Below the pieces are notes generated by a model. That model made no database searches. It was not told where the DNA came from and saw nothing but the letters and a program-made list of their open reading frames with translations. DNA of 64,000 bases from Betaproteobacteria bacterium (GTDB taxonomy: Bacteria > Pseudomonadota > Gammaproteobacteria > Burkholderiales > Rhodocyclaceae), in NCBI GenBank assembly GCA_016720065.1, contig JADJXY010000002.1, positions 137,001-201,000 of the forward strand. The letters run 5' to 3'. Shown piece by piece: positions 1 to 7,472 of this stretch; position 1 is the stretch's first letter, and each line of letters starts with the position of its first letter. Position numbers and translations under genes: made by a program.

Positions 1-363
1 GCCCGCGGCGAGCCTGAGGCCCGCACGGTCTTCTATTTCTCTCTGGTGGCGTCGCTGGGGTCGGGAGTCTGGGCGGCCCTTTCCGACTGGCACGCGGTCG
101 ACCTTTCCAGCGGGCCTCTGCTCGCCGGCGTGGCGCTCTTCGCCACCGCGGCCCAACTGGCCATGACTCGTGCCTACACCCGGGGCAAGACCCTGCTTGC
201 GGCGGCCCTGGCTTACAGCACGGTCATCTTTTCCAGCTTCTTCGGTGCCTTGTTGTGGGATGAAACCTTGCCACCCTCGGCCTGGGTGGCCGTCGCGCTC
301 ATCGTCGCCTCCGGCATCGCCGCGACCCACTTCTCACGCGCCAGCCCGGCGGAACAGGATTAA
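1..363 (+). CDS. EamA/DMT-family transporter, C-terminal part (partial)
   Basis: The reading frame is open from the first base of the window, so the start lies outside it. About 120 residues are visible. They form alternating hydrophobic helices separated by short loops, with segments such as PLLAGVALFATAAQLAMT, LLAAALAYSTVIFSSFFGAL and WVAVALIVASGI. This is the pattern of the last helices of a drug/metabolite transporter (EamA repeat, 10 helices in full), an inner-membrane exporter of small metabolites. The substrate cannot be told. The stop codon lies inside the left arm of a palindromic element (360-602), which may also serve as the 3' end of the transcript. Confidence 0.8.
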   Translation, partial: ARGEPEARTVFYFSLVASLGSGVWAALSDWHAVDLSSGPLLAGVALFATAAQLAMTRAYTRGKTLLAAALAYSTVIFSSFFGALLWDETLPPSAWVAVALIVASGIAATHFSRASPAEQD

Positions 364-602
364 ACCCGGAAACCTCAGTTGACCGCTTGTCGAACCCCGG
401 AATGCCTTGTGCCGTGGAGCTCCGCGCCCCACCGAATCGCACACCCGGTGGGTAGCATCGCTACGAGCCCGTTGGCGCATCCGGGCGGGCGCCTGGCTTT
501 GGCGCTCCTCCTTGCAGGCATCAGCCTGCCGTGTCGTCGCTTCGCGCCAGACACCCGCCCGAACGCACCAACGGGCCCGTCCAACTGAGGTTTCCAGGTT
601 AA
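360..602. repeat. MITE-like palindromic element with nested inverted repeats
   Basis: The outer arms share GGAAACCTCAGTTG (368-381) with its exact complement CAACTGAGGTTTCC (582-595), with further partial pairing outward into TTAAACC. Inside, 464-497 and 546-579 form a second imperfect 34-base inverted repeat, closed by a small hairpin around GCAGGCATCAGCCTGC. No convincing gene lies within. It looks like a miniature inverted-repeat element or a highly structured RNA/DNA element; which of these is not decided by the sequence. Confidence 0.6.
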
Positions 603-633
603 ACTTTCCTGCAAACACAAGGAGGAGCGTTCC

Positions 634-984
634 ATGATCGTCGTCGATCACCAAGCCAACCGGGTCAGCGTCAGTGTCTTCGGCGAATTTACCTTGGCCG
701 ACTACAAGGAATTCGAGGAGATCGTCAATTACAAGGTCAAATTCGAAGGCCCCGTCGACCTCTACTTCGACCTGCGGGAAATGGCCGGTTTTACCCTTGA
801 TGTGGCCTGGGAGGAGATGAAGTTTTCCCGCGCCCATGCCCACGATTTCAACTGCATTGCCGTGGTGAGCGACAGCCAGTGGGTGACCTGGAGCGCCTGG
901 ATTTCGCAGAATTTCGTCGACGCCGACGTCGAGGTCTTCGACAACCCCGAGGAAGCCCAGGCCTGGCTGGACGGCGAAGCGTGA
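634..984 (+). CDS. SpoIIAA/STAS-like protein
   Basis: A 116-residue soluble protein with alternating strands and helices: an N-terminal strand pair (VSVSVFGEFTLADY), then VDLYFDLREMAGFT and a C-terminal helix ending in DNPEEAQAWL. This matches the SpoIIAA-like (DUF3478, STAS-related) family, small proteins of mostly unknown role. The start has a strong ribosome site (AAGGAGG, about 8 bases upstream). Its stop overlaps the GTG start of the rhodanese gene by four bases (GTGA), so the two are probably translationally coupled. No cofactor motif is visible. Confidence 0.75.
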   Translation: MIVVDHQANRVSVSVFGEFTLADYKEFEEIVNYKVKFEGPVDLYFDLREMAGFTLDVAWEEMKFSRAHAHDFNCIAVVSDSQWVTWSAWISQNFVDADVEVFDNPEEAQAWLDGEA

Positions 985-1835
985 GCTTCACCACCCTGGC
1001 GGACGCCGGCATCCTGGCCGCCCACCGGAATGACCCGGGCTGGCGGGTTTTTGACCTGCGCCATCAGCTGGCCGACCCCGGCTACGGTGAGCGTGCCTAC
1101 CACGCGGGCCATATCCCCGGTGCCCGCTTCCTGCACTGCGATCGCGATCTTTCCGGGCCGTGCACGGGACGCAACGGCCGCCATCCCCTGCCCGATGCGC
1201 AGCGCCTGGCCGCCCGGCTTGCCGAGGAGGGCGTCGGGCCCGGGGTCCAGGTTGTGGCCTACGACGACGCCCAGGGCATGATCGCCGGTCGCCTGTGGTG
1301 GCTGCTGCGCTGGCTGGGACACAGGGAAGTTGCCGTGCTCGACGGGGGGCTGGCTGCGTGGCAGGAGGGCGGCCGGGAACTGGAAAGCGCGCTGCCGCCG
1401 CCGCGGCCGGCGTCCCCCTGGCTCCCTTGCCTGGCGGACGTGGTGGTCGATGCGGCCAGTGTTGTCCAGGGTATCGGGCGACCAGGCGGACTTCTGGTGG
1501 ATGCGCGCAGCCCGGACCGCTACCGGGGCGAGAACGAGACCCTGGACCCTGTGGCGGGGCACATTCCCGGGGCGGTCAATCGATTCTTCGGTGACAATCT
1601 CGCACCGGACGGGCGCTTCAAGGCGCCGGAGGTGCTGCGCGCCGAGTGGCAGGCCGTGCTCTCGGGAACAGATTCCAGAGAGGTCGTGCATCAGTGCGGT
1701 TCCGGCGTTTCCGCCTGCCACAACATCCTGGCCATGGAAATTGCAGGTCTTGCGGGATCGCGCCTCTACGCCGGATCCTGGAGCGAGTGGTGCGCCGACC
1801 CGGCCAGGCCGGTGGCGACCGGAACACCGGGATAG
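981..1835 (+). CDS. Sulfurtransferase (tandem rhodanese, SseA-like)
   Basis: A 284-residue protein with two rhodanese domains. The N-terminal domain carries AYHAGHIPGARFL and the C-terminal domain GHIPGAVN. The active-site loop near the end is HQCGSGVSAC, whose first Cys would carry the persulfide; the CGSGVTA-type loop is typical of 3-mercaptopyruvate or thiosulfate sulfurtransferases. The inactive N-terminal domain lacks the Cys. The GTG start at 981 was chosen because it overlaps the previous stop (GTGA) and gives the usual family length. Cytoplasmic, as no signal peptide is seen. The sulfur donor is not certain. Confidence 0.85.
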   Translation: MSFTTLADAGILAAHRNDPGWRVFDLRHQLADPGYGERAYHAGHIPGARFLHCDRDLSGPCTGRNGRHPLPDAQRLAARLAEEGVGPGVQVVAYDDAQGMIAGRLWWLLRWLGHREVAVLDGGLAAWQEGGRELESALPPPRPASPWLPCLADVVVDAASVVQGIGRPGGLLVDARSPDRYRGENETLDPVAGHIPGAVNRFFGDNLAPDGRFKAPEVLRAEWQAVLSGTDSREVVHQCGSGVSACHNILAMEIAGLAGSRLYAGSWSEWCADPARPVATGTPG

Positions 1836-1901
1836 CCTGGGACTACGTCACGGGACGCCACCCCGGGGCTGGCAGGGGCACAGAAACGGGGAACGCCAGT
1901 C

Positions 1902-2336
1902 TCAGGCGGCTTCGACCAGGAGATACTCTTCCAGTTGCCGGTCGTAATCCTGGAAGTGGGCGAAAAGGCTGGCTCTCACCTGGGTGATGCCCTCGATGGC
2001 CTGGACCCCGTTGCCATCCTGGCGGAAGACGACGCGGATGGCCTTCAATTCTTCCGCAATGGCCAAGTGGGCTTGATTGTGGGCGATACGGTGGGCGTCG
2101 GGCACGCTCTCGCCCATGAAGGTCGATTCCACCAGATTGTGCTTGAGGGTCACTTCCACGAAGGCCCGGATCAACTGCTCGATATTGCCGTGGCAGAGTT
2201 CCCGATGCTCAAAGCGACACTGGTTGCAGTGGCTGAGGACGCCGATCTGGTCGCAGGACGCCTCGATGCGGTCGAGGAGTTCGATCATGTATTCGTGGTC
2301 ACTGCGGATTTTTTGGATGGCCATGGCAGGGTGCAT
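1902..2336 (-). CDS. Hemerythrin-like domain protein
   Basis: About 144 residues, almost all helical. Candidate metal ligands follow the hemerythrin pattern: an early DHEYMIELLDRIE helix, KHNLVEST (HxxxE), an HRIAHNQAH helix (HxxxH) and HFQDYD (HxxxxD) near the end. Such proteins bind O2 or NO, or store non-haem iron. Between helices 1 and 2 there is a Cys cluster, CNQC followed by C seven residues later, which is not part of the classic fold. Start: an in-frame GTG at 2435 overlaps the queG stop (GTGA), but the 33 extra residues do not look like hemerythrin. The ATG at 2336, or the one at 2324, is more likely. Confidence 0.7.
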   Translation of the reverse strand: MHPAMAIQKIRSDHEYMIELLDRIEASCDQIGVLSHCNQCRFEHRELCHGNIEQLIRAFVEVTLKHNLVESTFMGESVPDAHRIAHNQAHLAIAEELKAIRVVFRQDGNGVQAIEGITQVRASLFAHFQDYDRQLEEYLLVEAA

Positions 2337-2379
2337 GTGGGACTTCAGTCGGGGGGGCGCAAGGCCTTGATGGGAATCG

Positions 2380-2423
2380 TTTTTGGATTGCTCAGGGTAG
2401 TCAGGGGGGCTAACGGTGTCAAG
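2380..2423 (-). promoter_or_regulatory. Possible sigma-70 promoter for the hemerythrin-like gene
   Basis: On the minus strand TTGACA is followed after 17 bases by TACCCT. The -35 is perfect and the -10 weak (3 of 6). It would start transcription about 45 bases before the ATG at 2336, which supports that start over the upstream GTG. Confidence 0.35.
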
Positions 2424-2431
2424 GCATGTTT

Positions 2432-3493
2432 TCACGGCCTGGCGAGCCGCTGGAGCGCCCAGGCCACATGTTCGCGTACCACGGGGTCGGGGTGGTCCTG
2501 GCGCCTTGCCAGCGCTATCCGGGCTTCCGGCGTCGGGAGGCCGTTACCCAGGGCGACGGCGAGATTGCGCAGCCAGCGGCGATGGCCGATGCGGCGAATG
2601 GGGCTGCCGCTCAAGCGGGCCTCGAATTCGGTCTCGGTCCAAGCGAACAATTCGGTCAGGGGCGCGCTGTCCAGTTCCTGGCGCGGGGCGAAGTCCGGGT
2701 CGCCGTACTGGGCGAAGCGATTCCAGGGGCAGCACAGCTGGCAGTCGTCGCAGCCGTAGATGCGGTTGCCGATCAGGGGGCGCAATTCTTCGGGGATGGG
2801 GCCGTCGAGTTCGATGGTGAGATAGGAAATGCAGCGCCGGGCATCGACCCGGTAGGGGGCGACGATGGCACCCGTGGGACAGGCGCCGAGGCAGGCGGTG
2901 CAGCGACCGCAATGCGACTGCGCAGGGGAATCCGGCGGCAGGGGCAGGTCGGTGTAGATGTCGCCGAGAAAGCGCCAGGAGCCCTGCCGGGAGAGGAGCA
3001 GGGTGTGCTTGCCCCGCCAGCCCAGGCCCGCCTGGCGGGCGAACTCGACTTCCATGACTGGCGCCGAGTCCGAAAAAACGCGGTAGCCGTAGGGGCCGAC
3101 CAGAGCGGCGATGGCTTCGGCCAGCTTTTGCAGGCGCTGGCGCACCGTCTTGTGATAATCGCGGCCCAGAGCGTAGCGGGACACGTAGGCGCGCTGGGGA
3201 TCGGCGAGTATCTCTGCGGGTGCGGCCCCTGGCGGCAGATAGTCGAGGGCAGCGGAAACGACGGTCACGGTCCCCGGTACCAGGAGATCCGGCCGGGCAC
3301 GCAATTCGGCATGGCGGGCCATATAATCCATGGCCCCGTGGCAGCCGGCGTCCAGCCAGTCCTTGAGCCGCTGCCCGGCTTCGCCGACCTCGGCCCGGGC
3401 GATACCCAGGGCGGCAAACCCCAGTTCACGCCCGTGGGCCTTGATGGTTTCGGCCAGCGCCGCGTAGTCCCTCCCGGAGTCCCGATCTTGCAT
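2432..3493 (-). CDS. queG: Epoxyqueuosine reductase QueG
   Basis: About 353 residues. It carries out the last step of queuosine synthesis in tRNA, reducing epoxyqueuosine with a cobalamin and two [4Fe-4S] clusters. Both cluster motifs are visible: CGRCTACLGACP (CxxCxxCxxxCP) and GCDDCQLCCPWN (CxxCxxxCP). The N-terminal part has the family motifs YALGRDYHK and FSDSAPVMEV, and the C-terminus is a HEAT-like helical tail. The ATG at 3493 gives a family-like N-terminus. The start codon lies inside the 5' end of the divergent tsaE gene, so the two share their start region. Cytoplasmic. Confidence 0.95.
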   Translation of the reverse strand: MQDRDSGRDYAALAETIKAHGRELGFAALGIARAEVGEAGQRLKDWLDAGCHGAMDYMARHAELRARPDLLVPGTVTVVSAALDYLPPGAAPAEILADPQRAYVSRYALGRDYHKTVRQRLQKLAEAIAALVGPYGYRVFSDSAPVMEVEFARQAGLGWRGKHTLLLSRQGSWRFLGDIYTDLPLPPDSPAQSHCGRCTACLGACPTGAIVAPYRVDARRCISYLTIELDGPIPEELRPLIGNRIYGCDDCQLCCPWNRFAQYGDPDFAPRQELDSAPLTELFAWTETEFEARLSGSPIRRIGHRRWLRNLAVALGNGLPTPEARIALARRQDHPDPVVREHVAWALQRLARP

Positions 3494-4015
3494 TCCGCCG
3501 ATCTTACCGCCGTTTTCGATCTGCCCGACGAAGCCGCCACCCAGGCGGCGGGAGCGGCCCTGGGCGCGGCCCTGCAGCCGGGAATGGTGGTGTGGTTGCA
3601 GGGGGATCTGGGGGCGGGCAAGACGACCCTGGTGCGGGCCCTGCTGCGCAGCCTTGGGCACCAGGGGCCGGTGAAGAGCCCGACCTATTCCCTGGTTGAA
3701 GTTTACGTAATTTCGAGCTTATACTTATATCACTTTGATTTTTATCGCTTCGAGTCACCAGAGGAGTTTCTCGATGCGGGAATGGACGAGTATTTTCGCA
3801 ATGACGCCGCATGCTTGGTCGAATGGCCGGAACGAGCTCAGGGCTGCGTTCCGCCGCCGGACCTCGGCCTGGTGCTGCGCCACGCCGGAGCCGGACGCCG
3901 GGTCGAAGTCACCGCCTACGGCGAAGGAGGCGCTGCATGCGTAAGGGAGCTTGCTTCTCGACTATCCGCCGGCGCCTCGTGCACGGCGGCGGTGCCGCCC
4001 TCGTCCTCGCCCTGA
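3488..4015 (+). CDS. tsaE: tRNA threonylcarbamoyladenosine biosynthesis ATPase TsaE
   Basis: About 175 residues. TsaE is the ATPase partner of TsaB and TsaD in making t6A at position 37 of ANN-decoding tRNAs. Visible motifs are the Walker A GDLGAGKTT, then VKSPTYSLVE, YHFDFYRF and VEWPER, all typical of the family. The only early in-frame start is TTG 3488, with a weak CGGAG upstream; the first ATG would remove part of the fold. The 3' end overlaps amiC by 79 bases. Between about 3694 and 3765 the gene turns sharply A/T-rich, unlike the rest, although the protein remains family-like. Confidence 0.9.
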   Translation: MHSADLTAVFDLPDEAATQAAGAALGAALQPGMVVWLQGDLGAGKTTLVRALLRSLGHQGPVKSPTYSLVEVYVISSLYLYHFDFYRFESPEEFLDAGMDEYFRNDAACLVEWPERAQGCVPPPDLGLVLRHAGAGRRVEVTAYGEGGAACVRELASRLSAGASCTAAVPPSSSP

Positions 4016-5259
4016 CGCCCTTGGCGCAGGGGGCAGCCCGGCTGCCGGCCATCCTGGCCGTCCGCGTGTGGCCTGCCGCGGACTACACCCGCGTGACCCT
4101 GGAGCACGACGCTCCCCTCAAGTTTTCCCATTTTCTGGTCGAGAATCCGGACCGGCTGGTGGTCGATATCGAAGGGGCTGAGTTCGACAGCGTGCTGGAC
4201 AGCCTGGCCCGCAAGGTGGCCACCGACGATCCCTACATCAAGCTCATCCGGGCCGGACGCTTCAAGCCCGGTGTGGTGCGGGTGGTCATGGAACTGAAAA
4301 CCAAGGTGGCTCCCCAGGTGTTCGTGCTCAAACCGGTGGGCGAGTACGGTCACCGCCTGGTGCTCGACGTGTATCCGGTGGAGGCTCCCGACCCGCTCCT
4401 GGCGCTCATGGAGGGCAAGAAGGAAGCGGTGGAACCTTTGCCGCCCGAAGCGCCGGCTGAGAATCGGACCCCCCAGAAGGCAGAAGCGGTGGAGGCTCCC
4501 GAGGTCCATACTTCGCGCAAGTCGGCCCGGCCCGTGGTGGACCGCCTGGTGACGGTCACCCTGGACCCCGGCCACGGCGGCGAAGACCCCGGTGCGGTGG
4601 GCAAGGGCGGCACCTACGAGAAGGAAGTGACCCTGGAGGTGGCTCGCCGGCTCAAGGCCCGTATCGATAGCGAAACCAATATGCGGGCCGTGCTGACCCG
4701 GGATTCGGATTTCTTCGTCCCCCTCGGGACCCGGGTCCAGAAGGCGCGCCGTGTCCATTCCGACCTCTTCGTATCGATCCACGCCGACGCCTGGATCAAG
4801 CCCGACGCCCGGGGCTCGTCGGTCTTCGTGCTTTCCGAGCGGGGCGCGTCGAGTTCGGCGGCCCGCTGGCTGGCGCAGAAGGAGAACGAGGCCGACCTCA
4901 TCGGCGGGGTCAATCTCGACGTCAAGGATCCCTTCCTGGCGAGGACATTGCTCGACCTCTCCCAGACCGCCACCATCAACGACAGCCTCAAGCTGGGCAA
5001 GTACGTCCTGGGGGAACTGGGTTCCATCAATACCTTGCACAAAGCCCAGGTGGAGCAGGCGGGGTTCGCGGTGTTGAAAGCACCGGATATCCCTTCCATC
5101 CTGGTCGAGACGGCTTTCATCTCCAATCCGGAGGAGGAGCGGCGTCTGAACGACGCGCGCTACCAGGACAAGCTCGCCGACGCCATCGTGCGCGGAATCC
5201 GGCAGTATTTCGCCAAGCATCCGCCGGTTCCCCGGGCTCGCCTGGCGGCGCTGGGCTGA
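3937..5259 (+). CDS. amiC: N-acetylmuramoyl-L-alanine amidase AmiC
   Basis: About 440 residues. It cuts the amide bond between MurNAc and the stem peptide during daughter-cell separation in the periplasm. The N-terminus (TIRRRLVHGG, then a hydrophobic stretch) resembles a Tat signal, as in E. coli AmiC. An AMIN domain follows (roughly 35-140), then a linker rich in Pro and Glu, then an Amidase_3 domain with zinc ligands in TLDPGHGGEDPG, YEKEV and SIHADA and the catalytic Glu in VETAFISNPEEE. ATG 3937 has AAGGAGG seven bases upstream, inside the end of tsaE. The tsaE-amiC pairing is common in proteobacteria. Confidence 0.93.
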   Translation: MRKGACFSTIRRRLVHGGGAALVLALTPLAQGAARLPAILAVRVWPAADYTRVTLEHDAPLKFSHFLVENPDRLVVDIEGAEFDSVLDSLARKVATDDPYIKLIRAGRFKPGVVRVVMELKTKVAPQVFVLKPVGEYGHRLVLDVYPVEAPDPLLALMEGKKEAVEPLPPEAPAENRTPQKAEAVEAPEVHTSRKSARPVVDRLVTVTLDPGHGGEDPGAVGKGGTYEKEVTLEVARRLKARIDSETNMRAVLTRDSDFFVPLGTRVQKARRVHSDLFVSIHADAWIKPDARGSSVFVLSERGASSSAARWLAQKENEADLIGGVNLDVKDPFLARTLLDLSQTATINDSLKLGKYVLGELGSINTLHKAQVEQAGFAVLKAPDIPSILVETAFISNPEEERRLNDARYQDKLADAIVRGIRQYFAKHPPVPRARLAALG

Positions 5260-5326
5260 AGGAAAAGCGCCGGGGTTTTCCCGTCGTCCCTCGAAGTGCC
5301 ATGCGTGGCCCGCCGCTCGATGCGGC

Positions 5327-6373
5327 TCAAAACAGCTCGATATCGCCTGACTGAACGTCCTTGACCTCCAGGGTGCCGCTGTCCACCAGGTGCTCATAGC
5401 AGGCGACGCGATTGCGGCCGTTCCCCTTGCAGTAGTAGAGGGCCTCGTCCGCCCTGTCGATGACGTCGGTCGGCGTGTCGGTCGCCTTGAGGCGGCTGAA
5501 GCCCACGCTCACCGTCACCTTGCCCACCTGGGTGAAGTTATGGGACTCGACGTTGGTGCGGAAGCGCTCCAGGGCTTTCAGCGCGTCTTCGGCGCGGGCG
5601 GGTTGCAGCACGACGACGAACTCCTCGCCGCCGAAGCGGAAGAGCTGGTCGTCGAAGCGAAAGCTGCGGCGCATGATCTGCGATAGGGTGACCAGGACTT
5701 CGTCGCCCATCAGGTGTCCATGGTTGTCGTTGATGGACTTGAAGCGATCGATGTCGCAGACCGCCAGCCAATGGGCCGAGGAACCAGCGGCCTTGCGGCG
5801 GGACTGGCGGGGGGAGGGCGCGGCGCTGGCGGAATCGTCCTGGGCGCGGCCCAGGAGTTCGAAGAGATGCTTGTCGAAGGTCTTGCGGTTGGAGAGCTGC
5901 GTCAGGGTGTCGGTTTCACCGTAGTCCAGCAGGCCGATGTGATTGCCGAAGTATTCCGCCACACCCAGGAGCAGCACACGCAAGTCGGCGGGGAATTCCT
6001 CGGAAACGACGATCTCTATGGCATAGACAAGCTGGTTCAACTGGATGACGGGAAAAGCCAGGCGATCTGCTCCTCCGGGCAGGGACTCCAGCGCCACGGA
6101 ACGTTCCCGGCGGCAGCGGGCGAGGAGCGGTTCCTCGTCGATGGGGCGGCAATAGCGGCGATCGGGAAGATAGGCGTTGTGGACGTAACGCTCCCCGGAG
6201 GCGATTCCGGCACAGGCGAAGAGCATCGTTCCCCGGCTGCTGGGATAGCAGCGGTAGATGGTGACCGAAACCGGGTTGAACAGGTCGGCCATGGCATCGA
6301 TCAGCGCCGCGTTGATCTCGGTGCGATCGCGCCTCGAAGACGTGCGGACGATGTGACTGATGAGTTGGAGCAT
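5327..6373 (-). CDS. Diguanylate cyclase (GGDEF)
   Basis: A 348-residue protein. The first ~150 residues look like a GAF-type sensor domain with no membrane segment. The C-terminal GGDEF domain has CDIDRFKSINDNHGH, the active site RFGGEEF and the usual SVGFS and ADEALYYCKGNGRN. A product-inhibition site RxxD (RFDD) sits exactly five residues before GGEEF, so the enzyme is probably feedback inhibited by c-di-GMP. It makes c-di-GMP from two GTP. The input signal is unknown. It is convergent with amiC and divergent from ribF. Confidence 0.9.
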   Translation of the reverse strand: MLQLISHIVRTSSRRDRTEINAALIDAMADLFNPVSVTIYRCYPSSRGTMLFACAGIASGERYVHNAYLPDRRYCRPIDEEPLLARCRRERSVALESLPGGADRLAFPVIQLNQLVYAIEIVVSEEFPADLRVLLLGVAEYFGNHIGLLDYGETDTLTQLSNRKTFDKHLFELLGRAQDDSASAAPSPRQSRRKAAGSSAHWLAVCDIDRFKSINDNHGHLMGDEVLVTLSQIMRRSFRFDDQLFRFGGEEFVVVLQPARAEDALKALERFRTNVESHNFTQVGKVTVSVGFSRLKATDTPTDVIDRADEALYYCKGNGRNRVACYEHLVDSGTLEVKDVQSGDIELF

Positions 6374-6514
6374 GGGTCCGGAAACGGGGTCCGAGGGCGC
6401 GGGGTGACGAGGAACGAGCGAATCGCGGAATTATATCTTTCGGTTCGGGCGGAGGAATTCGTTTTTCCTGATGCGACGGGCGTGTGGCGCCCCGGCCGCG
6501 GGGCTCGAAAACGT

Positions 6515-6520
6515 TATAAT
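6515..6520 (+). promoter_or_regulatory. -10 element for ribF-ileS
   Basis: A perfect TATAAT lies 22 bases before the ribF ATG. The -35 position is G/C-rich and has no clear match to TTGACA. The predicted leader is very short (roughly 15 bases). Confidence 0.45.
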
Positions 6521-6542
6521 TCAGGCTTTTTTTGGGTCTGGC

Positions 6543-7463
6543 ATGCGCGTTTTTCGCGGATTCTCAACGCCGGTGCCGGCGCCTACGGTGCTTGCAGTGG
6601 GCAATTTTGACGGCGTCCACCGGGGCCACGCCGCCCTGGTGGCGCGTTTGGGTGCCGTGGGTCGCGACAGCGGATTGACGCCTACAGTCCTGACTTTCGA
6701 ACCGCATCCGCGGGAATTCTTCAGCCCGGAATCCGCACCTGCCCGCCTCACCACCTTGCGCGAAAAACTTGAGCTATTGGCCGAATGCGGCGCCCAGCAA
6801 GCGATGCTGTGCCGTTTCGATGCGCGCTTCGCTGCTCTGGAGGCCGAGGATTTCATCGACCAGGTCCTGCTTGGGGTCCTGCGCGTCCGGCATGTGGTGG
6901 TCGGTGACGACTTTCGCTTCGGCCGCCGCCGGCGGGGCGATTTCACCCTCCTGGAACAGGCGGGTCGCAAGCGCGGTTTCGTGGTGGAGGCCATGGGGTC
7001 GGTCACCGTGGATGGCGAGCGGGTTTCCAGTTCCGCAGTGCGGGAAGCCCTGGCGGGCGGCGACATGGAGCGGGCCGCGCGCCTTGTCGGCCGCCCGTAC
7101 ATCATCGATGGCAAGGTCGTCCACGGCGACAAGGTGGGGCGGCAGCTCGGTTTTCGCACCGCCAATATCCGCATCAAGCACAATCCGCTGCCCATGACCG
7201 GCGTTTTCTGCGTCGAGGTGGGCGGCCTGGGGGAGCGGCCCCTGCCCGGCGTCGCCAACCTTGGCATCCGTCCGACCCTGGGCGGCACCCGGCCCCTGCT
7301 GGAAATCCATCTCTTCGACTTCGACAGCGACATCTACGGCGCCCACCTTTCGGTGCGCTTCGTCCATAAGTTGCGGGACGAGCAACGTTTTCCCAATTTC
7401 GACGCCCTCCAGGCGCAGATCGCGGCCGATGCCGCCGCTGCCCGGGCCTACTTCAAGCTGTGA
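6543..7463 (+). CDS. ribF: Bifunctional riboflavin kinase/FAD synthetase
   Basis: A 306-residue protein. It phosphorylates riboflavin to FMN and adenylylates FMN to FAD. The N-terminal FAD synthetase domain shows VGNFDGVHRGH (residues 19-29, the HxGH motif) and VGDDFRFG. The C-terminal kinase domain shows GRQLGFRTANI and GVANLGIRPT. It starts the ribF-ileS-lspA-fkpB-ispH series, a conserved order in beta- and gammaproteobacteria. ATG 6543 was chosen for homology; a longer frame upstream contains the promoter. Confidence 0.95.
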   Translation: MRVFRGFSTPVPAPTVLAVGNFDGVHRGHAALVARLGAVGRDSGLTPTVLTFEPHPREFFSPESAPARLTTLREKLELLAECGAQQAMLCRFDARFAALEAEDFIDQVLLGVLRVRHVVVGDDFRFGRRRRGDFTLLEQAGRKRGFVVEAMGSVTVDGERVSSSAVREALAGGDMERAARLVGRPYIIDGKVVHGDKVGRQLGFRTANIRIKHNPLPMTGVFCVEVGGLGERPLPGVANLGIRPTLGGTRPLLEIHLFDFDSDIYGAHLSVRFVHKLRDEQRFPNFDALQAQIAADAAAARAYFKL

Positions 7464-7472
7464 GCACGCAAA

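Noticed and set aside
334..843. Minus-strand frame covering the palindromic element and the SpoIIAA-like gene
   Set aside because: Runs through inverted repeats and antisense to a supported gene; no ribosome site.
2426..3480. Long open frame opposite queG on the plus strand
   Set aside because: It is the G/C-biased shadow of queG; only its 3' part from about 3488 (tsaE) has family motifs.
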